The notes under the pieces: model-generated
The model's input: only the letters and a program-made list of their open reading frames with translations
Database searches by the model: none
What the model was told of the DNA's origin: nothing
Part shown: piece after piece, positions 15,821 through 22,645 of the stretch
Numbering within the stretch: the first letter of the stretch is position 1
Layout: each line of letters begins with the position of its first letter
Made by a program: the position numbers and the translations under genes
From: Bacteroidota bacterium
Lineage (GTDB): Bacteria > Bacteroidota > Bacteroidia > Chitinophagales > Chitinophagaceae
Assembly: GCA_023415275.1 (NCBI GenBank)
Contig: JAEZLJ010000006.1
Span: 1 to 28,705, forward strand
DNA: 28,705 nucleotides
Direction: 5' to 3'

Positions 15821-16258
15821 ATGAATAGCTACCACATCACGGACAATGATCCTACTACCGTATATCCGGGTCAGTATAATCCACCTCCTTATAATATTCA
15901 GGATTTGCTGGCAATAAAAAGTATGAGTAAGGGTAGTGCGCCCGTAATTAAAACTTCTGAATTCCCAGATCATATAAAGGTGGAGATGGCTATGCCGGGA
16001 TTAAAAAGAGAAGACTTTGCTATATTCATTAATGAACATGACCTGATTATTTTTGTAATGCAGCCAACAGACCCTCATGGTGTGTTATCCGGATTAAAAA
16101 ACTATAATTTCAGTTCCTTGATGGGTCGTATTTCTTTACCAGAAGATATTGACACTGATTTTATAAAAAGCGTGTATGAAGATGGACTATTGAAAATTTA
16201 TTTTCCTAAGCTTAAGGGTGGATTTAGAAACAGGAAAGGCCGGCTCGTAGTATATTGA
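15821..16258 (+). CDS. Divergent Hsp20-family protein (Hsp20-B)
   Basis: A 145-residue small heat shock protein-like polypeptide. The alpha-crystallin domain spans about residues 50-140: VIKTSEFPDHIKVEMAMPGL, KREDFAIFINEHDLIIF, the SLPEDID turn and the signature YEDGLLKIYFPK. The N-terminal arm is short and Pro/Tyr-rich (YPGQYNPPPYN). The charged loop typical of Hsp20-A is replaced by PTDPHGVLSGLKNYNF. The C-terminal I-x-I anchor is not obvious; the end reads RLVVY, so oligomerisation may differ from the first Hsp20. It is convergent with ATPase-B with only about 45 bases between stops. Its upstream operator is exact, the rest of the promoter weak. Confidence 0.88.
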   Translation: MNSYHITDNDPTTVYPGQYNPPPYNIQDLLAIKSMSKGSAPVIKTSEFPDHIKVEMAMPGLKREDFAIFINEHDLIIFVMQPTDPHGVLSGLKNYNFSSLMGRISLPEDIDTDFIKSVYEDGLLKIYFPKLKGGFRNRKGRLVVY

Positions 16259-16303
16259 TTAATAAAATTAAATTATCCTCAGTCGCCTCAAATACTTACC
16301 ATT

Positions 16304-18814
16304 TTACAATTTGTATTTCAAAATCTTGTAGACTTCGAACCATGTGGTTGTAATCATACTGACCCCCAAGGCTGTTAAAATATCCAAAGCAGTGATCCTG
16401 CTCAGGTAAAAAACATTTTGTACAAATGGGAGGTATAAGATGCTGCCTATAAATAATCCGGAAATAAGAATGATCCATGGTGCCAGGTTATTTTTATAGT
16501 GCATGGTCCTTATAAAGCTTTCTGTGAACGAGCGGTTAACAAAGGTTAAGAAAAGATTACTTAAAATAAGCGTAACGAATACCATGGTTCTTACATAACG
16601 TATATCAAAGTTCTTGTTCATAAAATAATAATAAACTCCAAGAACTCCAATGGCAATGATACCTCCCTGTAAAAGGCTGGTAAGCAATTCGCTCCAGGTG
16701 AACATAGTATGCGATCTTTCCCGCGGAGGCGAGTTCATAATGTTTTTTTCTGCAGGTTCTCTTTCATAAAAGATAGAGCAGGTGGGGCCCATAATCATTT
16801 CCAGGAATATGACGTGGATTGGTGTAAATATGTTGGGAAATTTCCACCCTAAGATCACCGGCAGGGCTGCAGTTAATATTATGGGTGTATGTATCGAAAT
16901 TATATACCTAACTGCTTTTTTCAGGTTGTTATAGATCTTTCTTCCATGATATATGGCTTCTGTTATCTTATTCAGGTTGTCATCGGTAAGTATCAGATCG
17001 GATGCCTCCCTGGCAATATCAGATCCTTTGCTTCCTACGGCTATACCAATATGAGAAGATCTCAAGGCTGGGGCATCGTTAACACCATCGCCCATCATGG
17101 CAACGATTTCTCCATTTGATTTTAATGCATTAACGACCTTTAGTTTAGCTTCAGGAAACATCCGGGAAAAGAGGTTGGTTGATCCTGATATTACATTTAA
17201 TTCTTCAGCTCTTAAGTTTTGTATTTGATCTCCTGTTTTACTTTCTTCAATATTTTTCAAGCCTACCTGCTGTGCAATATTTATGGCCGTTTCGGCATAA
17301 TCACCTGTTAAGAGCTTGATCTTTATACCTGCCTGGTACCATTTTTCGAGCTGTTCCTGTACAGATGATTTTGGTGGATCGTAAAGTGCCAATAACCCCT
17401 CAAACTTCCAGTTAAAGTCATCTTGTTCATAAGGGTATTCCTTCCTGGTATAAATTGCAGAACACACACCCAATACTCTATATCCTTTCCCGGCCATCTG
17501 GCTTGTTATAGTCCTGATTTTTAGAGCGTCTTCTTCCTTTAAGCGGCATACCCTTATAATTCTTTCCGGTGCTCCTTTCCCCGCTACTGTTTTTACTTCA
17601 GCATGTCCATGGATATGTGTCATCATTGGTGGAATGCCTTCCAGCGGGTATTCATATGTCATGGCAAATTGTGTATTGCCAGGATGTCCATTCTCCTGGT
17701 AGGCTTGTATGATGGCTTTTTCCATAGCATCAAAAGGCATTTCTTCGCTGGCGAGCCTTGCATAATGTAAAGTCGGAATGTACTCTTCTATTTGCTCCCT
17801 TAGATGAATGATCTCATCTTTTTGAAAATCGTAAATGCTGGTTACGGCCATTTGGTTTTGGGTAATAGTTCCGGTTTTATCAAGGCAAATGACACTTACA
17901 GCACCCAGGTTTTCAATGGTTGCGGGCTGCCGAGTAATAATGCCCAACTTGGCCATATGATAGGCGCCTAAAGCCATAAAGGACGAAAATGCAACAGGTA
18001 TTTCCTCAGGGATCACAGACATGGCCAATACAAGCCCAACTAAAAGACTTTCCGCCAGGTTCCCCGTTTGGGTATAATTAATCAACCAAATAATTAAAAA
18101 AGCTATGGTGCTGAATGCTGCCATTCTTTTAACGAATGTACTTACCTGCTTTTGTAACAAGGTTTTAGACGGTGTTATAGAAACTATAGACTTACCTAAT
18201 TTGCCCAACATGGTATTACTGCCAATATCTGTCACCCTGGCGTAACACCAACCTGAATTGATGGTAGTGCCCTGATAAAGTAGAGTATCTTCTGAGTATG
18301 AAGTTTTATAGACTGGTAAAGATTCCCCGGTAATAATCGATTCATTAATACTTAGGTCGTTTGCCTGAACTATGATAGCATCTGCAGGTATTCGATTGCC
18401 TTCTGATAAATGCATAACATCTCCAGGTAAAAGATCAATTGAAAAGATCTCGCTTTCTATTCCATCACGAATGACAGTGATCCTTGGCTCTGTATATTCT
18501 CTAAGTGCTGCCAGGGCATTAGAACTTTTGGTTTCCTGGTAAAATGAAATAGCTGATACAAAAGCCATAGCTGCAAGCATGAGAAAACCTTCTTTTGATT
18601 CGCCAAGGATAAAATAGAGTGCACAGGCTGCTAATAAAATGATGAACATGGGTTCGGATACGATTTCCCATAGTAATCGTACTATCTTTCCTGAACTTTC
18701 AGCTTGAAGCGAGTTCTTCCCGTATTTTTTTTGGAGCTCTGGAATCTCCTTATTGGTCAATCCAGTCAAAGTATCATTCAACAAGGTATTAATCAAGTTG
18801 TATGTTTTGGTCAA
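16304..18814 (-). CDS. Cation-transporting P-type ATPase with PEEIP motif (ATPase-B)
   Basis: An 836-residue P-type ATPase with N-terminal domain, actuator motif IITGESLPVYK, phosphorylation site DKTGTIT (Asp312 from the 18814 start), hinge GDGVNDAPAL and C-terminal helices. Helix 4 reads PEEIPVAF rather than PEALP or PEGLP. Helix 6 reads LEMIMGPTCSIF, without the N-x2-T-D calcium ligands seen in ATPase-A. The transported ion is therefore uncertain and probably not bound as in SERCA. No ATG lies between the upstream in-frame stop (18830-18832) and Met in SEPMF at about residue 56, so the start must be a TTG. I give 18814, but a promoter -7 candidate overlaps it, so TTG at 18796 is a serious alternative. 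Divergent from the lipoprotein gene. Confidence 0.9.
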   Translation of the reverse strand: MTKTYNLINTLLNDTLTGLTNKEIPELQKKYGKNSLQAESSGKIVRLLWEIVSEPMFIILLAACALYFILGESKEGFLMLAAMAFVSAISFYQETKSSNALAALREYTEPRITVIRDGIESEIFSIDLLPGDVMHLSEGNRIPADAIIVQANDLSINESIITGESLPVYKTSYSEDTLLYQGTTINSGWCYARVTDIGSNTMLGKLGKSIVSITPSKTLLQKQVSTFVKRMAAFSTIAFLIIWLINYTQTGNLAESLLVGLVLAMSVIPEEIPVAFSSFMALGAYHMAKLGIITRQPATIENLGAVSVICLDKTGTITQNQMAVTSIYDFQKDEIIHLREQIEEYIPTLHYARLASEEMPFDAMEKAIIQAYQENGHPGNTQFAMTYEYPLEGIPPMMTHIHGHAEVKTVAGKGAPERIIRVCRLKEEDALKIRTITSQMAGKGYRVLGVCSAIYTRKEYPYEQDDFNWKFEGLLALYDPPKSSVQEQLEKWYQAGIKIKLLTGDYAETAINIAQQVGLKNIEESKTGDQIQNLRAEELNVISGSTNLFSRMFPEAKLKVVNALKSNGEIVAMMGDGVNDAPALRSSHIGIAVGSKGSDIAREASDLILTDDNLNKITEAIYHGRKIYNNLKKAVRYIISIHTPIILTAALPVILGWKFPNIFTPIHVIFLEMIMGPTCSIFYEREPAEKNIMNSPPRERSHTMFTWSELLTSLLQGGIIAIGVLGVYYYFMNKNFDIRYVRTMVFVTLILSNLFLTFVNRSFTESFIRTMHYKNNLAPWIILISGLFIGSILYLPFVQNVFYLSRITALDILTALGVSMITTTWFEVYKILKYKL

Positions 18815-18875
18815 GGTAGATTTTTCCAGTTAACAAAAAAGTGATAGAGGTCAGAATAAATACTGATTTAAAAAC
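18811..18875 (-). promoter_or_regulatory. Candidate operator promoter of ATPase-B
   Basis: On the minus strand the proximal operator TGACCTCTATCA (18853-18842) is exact. The distal partner, 22 bp away, GGTTTTAAATCA (18875-18864), keeps only the right half. TACCTTGA (18818-18811) lies exactly 33 bp on, 4 of 6 consensus bases. It overlaps the longest possible coding start at 18814, so either that start or this -7 box is wrong. Confidence 0.45.
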
Positions 18876-18898
18876 CTGGAAGCTGTTCATATTTATAA

Positions 18899-18962
18899 TG
18901 ATCACAATTCTTTTGATCACTGATAGCTATCATTGATCAATACTTTTTAAAATTCTAATTTG
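18899..18962 (+). promoter_or_regulatory. Operator promoter of the lipoprotein gene, within a 28-bp palindrome
   Basis: TGATCACAATTC (18899-18910, left half good) is followed 22 bp on by the perfect palindrome TGATAGCTATCA (18921-18932). CTAATTTG (18955-18962) is a -7 candidate at 32 bp. The second operator is the core of a larger imperfect palindrome, 18913-18940, whose arms begin TTGATCA. A start near 18969 favours translation from the ATG at 18983. Confidence 0.55.
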
Positions 18963-18982
18963 TAATGGCGTATGTAGTCGTG

Positions 18983-19642
18983 ATGAAAAGTTCAATCATT
19001 TTCAGTTTGTTATTGGCGTTGATACTTTTTTCATGCAGCACTACTACTTCAATAACCAGTTCCTGGAGGTCACCTGGAATAACACCCCATATATTTAATA
19101 AATTGATGGTTCTGGGTCTGATTAGAGATGCTGACAGAAACATTCAACAGAGCATGGAAAACCATCTGGTTGGAGATCTTAAAGAAATTGGATACAATGC
19201 CTATTCAGCATTGGAAGCATATGGTCCTAAAGCATTCGAAAAATTATCAGAAGAGGAATCATTAAAGAAGCTTAAAGCCGATGGTTTTGATGCCGTTATA
19301 ACTGTAGTGCTGCTTGACAAGAAGCAGGAAAGGTATTATACCCCACGTAGGGTAATATACACTCCATATTTTACCTACCACTCTCGTTTTTGGGGCTATT
19401 ACAGAACTATTTATGAAAGAATAGAAACCCCGGGTTATTATAGAAGTTATTCAAGGTATTTTTGGGAAAGCAATTTTTTTGATCTGAATATGAATACATT
19501 GCTCGCTTCCATTCAAACACAGTCTTTTGAGCCGGTTTCAACTGATGCGCTGGCGCATGAATATGGAAAGTTGATAATAAAAAAAATGATGGAATATAAT
19601 TTATTAATTAAACAAGCCGCTAGCGGGATAAAAACCATGTAG
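18983..19642 (+). CDS. Outer-membrane or periplasmic lipoprotein, DUF4136-like
   Basis: A 219-residue predicted lipoprotein. From the ATG at 18983 it reads MKSSIIFSLLLALILFSCST, a classic lipoprotein signal with lipobox LFSC; the longer start at 18965 would add six residues before the Lys and lie upstream of the predicted transcript start. The mature part has SSWRSPGITPHIFNKLMVLGL, a helical region LKEIGYNAYSALEAYG, SLKKLKADGFDAVITVVLLD and a Tyr/Arg-rich stretch. This order resembles DUF4136-type bacterial lipoproteins of unknown function. It is divergent from ATPase-B and about 22 bases from the membrane hydrolase gene, probably one transcript with it. Lipoprotein call secure; family moderately so. 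Confidence 0.8.
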   Translation: MKSSIIFSLLLALILFSCSTTTSITSSWRSPGITPHIFNKLMVLGLIRDADRNIQQSMENHLVGDLKEIGYNAYSALEAYGPKAFEKLSEEESLKKLKADGFDAVITVVLLDKKQERYYTPRRVIYTPYFTYHSRFWGYYRTIYERIETPGYYRSYSRYFWESNFFDLNMNTLLASIQTQSFEPVSTDALAHEYGKLIIKKMMEYNLLIKQAASGIKTM

Positions 19643-19664
19643 TGGCAATCATGGAGCTTTTTTT

Positions 19665-20678
19665 ATAGATTCTCTTACTCATATTGTCCTGGGCGCATGT
19701 ATTGGAGAAGCCTTGCTTGGAAAAAAGCTCGGCAAAAGAGCCATGTTCCTTGGTGCTATGGCACAAAGTATTCCCGACATTGATTTTATTGCTGCTTTCT
19801 GGAATGATCCGGCATCTAATTTACTGGTTCATCGCGGGTTTACACATTCATTATTTTTTGCTGCTATTGCCATGTTTTTTTTCAGTTTATTGGCTGAGCA
19901 TTTCCATCGGCGACATAAGGTTGGCTTTCAATTGTGGATGATTTTTTTCTCAGTAGAATTAGGGGCTCATTTGTTCCTGGACCTCTTCAACAATTATGGG
20001 ATGGGGCTTTGGGAGCCTTTTAATCATAACCGCATCTCATTTAATACCATTTATGTTGCTGATCCTTTCTTTTCGGCTTCTGCCGGTATTGCCTGTTTGG
20101 CTTTGTTGTTACTAAAAAGAAAGGACCCCAGGAGAGTTGGCTGGTGGAAACTTGGCCTTACCATTCCTGCTTTTTACTTATTGTACTGTGTTTTTAATAA
20201 GCTTGCCATTGACAAGGAATTGAGAACTGCGTTGGTAAGGGAAAATATTCAATATGATAAATATATGACAACGCCAACGCCTTTGAATAATTGGCTGTGG
20301 TACCTGGTGGCGGGTGATAAAAAAGGGTTTTATATAGGATTTCGTTCTGTTTTTGATAATAGGCCCCGCATTAATTTTCATTACTTCCCAAAGAATGATG
20401 ATTTATTAGATCCTTTAAAAAATCATGAAGAGGTACTGAAGTTAATACGTTTTTCCCAGGGGTTTTATACGGTAGAAAAATGGAATGATACACTTGTTTT
20501 TAATGATTTGCGCTTTGGGCAAATTGTAGGTTGGCATGATCCTTCAGAACATTTTGTTTTCCATTACTTTCTGCAGCATAAACCGGATGATAACAAACTT
20601 GTTGTGCAAAGGGGCCGCTTTGCTAAATGGGAAAAAACCACTTTGCATTCATTATGGCGCAGTATAAAAGCAAATTAA
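19665..20678 (+). CDS. YdjM-like membrane-bound metal-dependent hydrolase, unusual start
   Basis: About 337 residues if read from 19665. The frame gives DSLTHIVLGACIGEALLGKK before AMFLGAMAQSIPDIDFIA and the metal-binding HRGFTHSLFFA; this is the expected N-terminus of the YdjM (DUF457) family, which normally begins M-D-S-x-T-H. Here the codon in the Met position is ATA (19665-19667), with GGAG at 19653-19656, eight bases before. No ATG is in frame: the ATG at 19651 is one base out, separated by a run of seven T; the first usual alternative start is TTG at 19713, which would delete the conserved first helix. Four or so membrane helices fill residues 30-180, followed by a soluble C-terminal domain. 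Its 3' end overlaps the stop of the PLD gene on the other strand. Confidence 0.8.
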   Translation: MDSLTHIVLGACIGEALLGKKLGKRAMFLGAMAQSIPDIDFIAAFWNDPASNLLVHRGFTHSLFFAAIAMFFFSLLAEHFHRRHKVGFQLWMIFFSVELGAHLFLDLFNNYGMGLWEPFNHNRISFNTIYVADPFFSASAGIACLALLLLKRKDPRRVGWWKLGLTIPAFYLLYCVFNKLAIDKELRTALVRENIQYDKYMTTPTPLNNWLWYLVAGDKKGFYIGFRSVFDNRPRINFHYFPKNDDLLDPLKNHEEVLKLIRFSQGFYTVEKWNDTLVFNDLRFGQIVGWHDPSEHFVFHYFLQHKPDDNKLVVQRGRFAKWEKTTLHSLWRSIKAN

Positions 20679-21847
20679 TTTTCCCTTTTAAAATAAAAGG
20701 TGGAAAGGTTTAATATGATTCGGATGATCTCATAGGATGATTTCTGCACAAATCGCCTGAAACGGGTTGCATTTGTTGCAAAGTTCTTAGAAGTGACCCT
20801 GATACAATTGTTTTCGATAATATTTTGGAGTTGTTTATTAACATAGGAAACAAAGGGACGGTTTCTCACATCTACATTGATTTCGCTACTTGCATAAGCA
20901 CTGATATTATTTACATTAAACGATCCTATGGTCATCCAATGATTGTCCGCAGTGGCTAATTTGGCATGTAGTATGGTCGGTTGGTATTCATAAATCTCAA
21001 TATTGTGTAATAGCATCCAATCGTATAGATAGCGCTCAGCATATTTTGCAAGCATTACATCAGAAGGTCCTGCTAGTATCACTTTTATCTGAACCCCTCT
21101 TTTTGCTGCCTTAACTAATTGCCGGCGAAGTGCAATTCCAGGCAGGAAGTAACTGCACATGATAGTAATGCTATCTTCGGCATGGCTGAATAAATTAAAA
21201 TAGCTACGCCAAACTTCATGCTTCCCTTTTACCCAATCATTGAGTCGTAGTCTTACAGAATATTTATTTTCAGGTAAAATACTTGCAGCAAAGTCAGAAA
21301 AAGGAATCACTATCTGAGGATTAGATTCAGTTTTCCAATAGCTTAAGCAATGTTTGTGCAGTTGTAAGGCTACCTCACCTTCAAAAATAAGTGCATAGTC
21401 GAGCCAGGCGGAATTGTCATTGATATCGTTGTAACGGTCGGCTATATTAATACCTCCCACAATTGCATAGCGGCCATCTATGACTATAACTTTTTGATGC
21501 ATTCTACGGCCAAAGTAGAAATGCCGGCTTCTGATGAGCGGCTCAAAAAATTTAAAATAAATACCTGCATTTCTCAGTTTTTTTATAAAAGCATTAGGTA
21601 GGTTTTGAGAAGCATATCCATCTACCATTAACAAAACTGTTATACCTCTTTGAGCTGCCCTCATAAGCGCTTCGACTATGGCTGATCCTGTAGAATCGTT
21701 TACAAAAATATAAACCTGCATTTGAATGCAATGTTCAGCCTGATTGATGAGCTGTTCCAACCGTAAAAAGTATTCTTTGCCCCCTCTAACCAATTCAATG
21801 TAGTTGTTAATAGTATAATGGCCACTATATTTTTTGACAAATGGCAT
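20675..21847 (-). CDS. Phospholipase D / cardiolipin synthase-like protein
   Basis: A 390-residue PLD-superfamily protein with two canonical H-x-K-x4-D motifs: HQKVIVID (His117) with downstream GGINIADRY, and HAKLATAD (His294) with GSFNVNNIS. This is the cardiolipin synthase/YbhO arrangement, transferring phosphatidyl groups between phospholipids, though N-terminal membrane helices seen in ClsA are absent, as in ClsB. A longer frame opens at 21934, but the perfect -7 element TAAATTTG (21876-21869) lies inside it, so I start at the ATG at 21847 (MPFVKKYSGHYTINNY), about 15 bases after the predicted transcript start. Divergent from the small membrane protein gene with which it shares operators. 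Membrane-lipid remodelling is the likely role. Confidence 0.9.
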   Translation of the reverse strand: MPFVKKYSGHYTINNYIELVRGGKEYFLRLEQLINQAEHCIQMQVYIFVNDSTGSAIVEALMRAAQRGITVLLMVDGYASQNLPNAFIKKLRNAGIYFKFFEPLIRSRHFYFGRRMHQKVIVIDGRYAIVGGINIADRYNDINDNSAWLDYALIFEGEVALQLHKHCLSYWKTESNPQIVIPFSDFAASILPENKYSVRLRLNDWVKGKHEVWRSYFNLFSHAEDSITIMCSYFLPGIALRRQLVKAAKRGVQIKVILAGPSDVMLAKYAERYLYDWMLLHNIEIYEYQPTILHAKLATADNHWMTIGSFNVNNISAYASSEINVDVRNRPFVSYVNKQLQNIIENNCIRVTSKNFATNATRFRRFVQKSSYEIIRIILNLSTFYFKREN

Positions 21848-21868
21848 TGTCAATATATCGTACAATAT

Positions 21869-21933
21869 CAAATTTATTTTAAGTATAAAGCTGGTTTTGT
21901 GACAGCCATCATTAAAAACGTTGACAGCGCTCA
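21869..21933 (-). promoter_or_regulatory. Tandem-operator promoter of the PLD gene (best copy)
   Basis: On the minus strand: TGAGCGCTGTCA (21933-21922), TGATGGCTGTCA (21911-21900), centres 22 bp apart and both exact, then TAAATTTG (21876-21869), a perfect TAnnTTTG, exactly 33 bp past the second. This is the most complete copy of the 65-bp module and fixes the PLD start at 21847. Confidence 0.85.
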
Positions 21934-21963
21934 TTGAATGGGGGTGTATGAGTATTTAATTTG
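21900..21963 (+). promoter_or_regulatory. Tandem-operator promoter of the small membrane protein (plus reading of the shared pair)
   Basis: The same two operators read rightward: TGACAGCCATCA (21900-21911) and TGACAGCGCTCA (21922-21933). TTAATTTG (21956-21963), 5 of 6 consensus bases, is centred 32 bp past the second. It favours translation from ATG 21985 rather than TTG 21961. Confidence 0.65.
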
Positions 21964-21984
21964 CTTACAACCTTAACCTTGTCA

Positions 21985-22149
21985 ATGTTTACTTCCAATC
22001 CATACACATTCACAGATTTCCGCCAATATGCTCTTTGGCTGATTTCCGTTTTACTACTTGCGGTGGGATTTAGGTTCTTAAAGGATATTATTGTTTTTGT
22101 TCTCGCTCAACTATATAAATTATTCATCCAGGAAAATCCTGCATTATGA
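21985..22149 (+). CDS. Small membrane protein, about 54 residues
   Basis: I do not recognise a family. From the ATG at 21985 the product is MFTSNPYTFTDFRQYALWLI and onward, with one clear hydrophobic helix (YALWLISVLLLAVGF) followed by a Lys/Phe-rich amphipathic second segment (LKDIIVFVLAQLYKLFI). It could span once or sit as a hairpin. The longer reading from TTG at 21961 would start inside the predicted -7 element and is rejected. Its stop overlaps the next ATG by four bases (ATGA), so it is translationally coupled to the orphan-family gene at 22146. The arrangement, a membrane peptide plus a soluble orphan under a stress promoter, suggests the two act together, but that is inference. Confidence 0.65.
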   Translation: MFTSNPYTFTDFRQYALWLISVLLLAVGFRFLKDIIVFVLAQLYKLFIQENPAL

Positions 22150-22553
22150 CATTAGAAATCAATAAGATGAGTTGTATCAGGGATATACAAAACGCATTTT
22201 GCAAGTCATATCCATATCTGAAAATAGAATTTTTTGATATGCCTCATCATTGGGGAGAAACTACGAGGAAGGCGCACCGATATCAACCTGGATTTAAGGT
22301 TTTTGATATTGAGCGCAAAAAGCACGTGACGGGAATCATACAATTTTTACCCTGGATGAAAACAGGACAGATTGAAGAGCAAATGAAGGAACAATTCGGA
22401 TTATTTCCCCAGGTGTATCGTCGTAATGGTTATGAATGGATTGAAACGGCTGGTACTGATGAATTGTCTTTAGATGAACAAAATGAAATTGGGAAAAAAA
22501 GCATTAAGAACTATCACTACAATTTGTGGATAGAACGGGAGATCTTATTGTAG
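22146..22553 (+). CDS. Orphan 135-residue protein, paralogue of the protein at 2584
   Basis: Not a family I can name. It is soluble-looking, 135 residues. The N-terminal two thirds parallel the 96-residue protein at 2584-2874: LEI, then D-I-Q-x-A-F, SYPYLKIEFFD, an ERKKH segment and KTGQIEEQMKEQFGL. The C-terminal third (about 97-135) adds YEWIETAGTDELSLDEQNEIG, absent from the shorter copy. Aromatic and acidic residues dominate the extension. The ATG overlaps the small membrane protein's stop, so coupled translation is expected. About 92 bases downstream begins the mla operon, which has its own operator promoter. Role unknown; recurrence in two places beside genes with the same promoter type is the main clue. 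Confidence 0.75.
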   Translation: MTLEINKMSCIRDIQNAFCKSYPYLKIEFFDMPHHWGETTRKAHRYQPGFKVFDIERKKHVTGIIQFLPWMKTGQIEEQMKEQFGLFPQVYRRNGYEWIETAGTDELSLDEQNEIGKKSIKNYHYNLWIEREILL

Positions 22554-22564
22554 ATTTATACAGG

Positions 22565-22629
22565 TGATCAATATCATTATTTCTCTTGACGGGCTTCATT
22601 AAAAATTTGAATAAAAAAGCAAACATTTG
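22565..22629 (+). promoter_or_regulatory. Tandem-operator promoter of the mla operon
   Basis: TGATCAATATCA (22565-22576) and TGACGGGCTTCA (22587-22598) are both exact TGA-N6-TCA with centres 22 bp apart. AACATTTG (22622-22629), 5 of 6 consensus bases, is centred exactly 33 bp on. The predicted transcript start near 22636 excludes the TTG at 22631 and supports ATG 22646 for mlaE. Confidence 0.78.
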
Positions 22630-22645
22630 ATTGTTAATTGATCAA

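Noticed and set aside
21848..21934. Extra 29-residue N-terminus of the PLD protein
   Set aside because: It would contain the perfect -7 element and both operators; the ATG at 21847 also fits the family start better.
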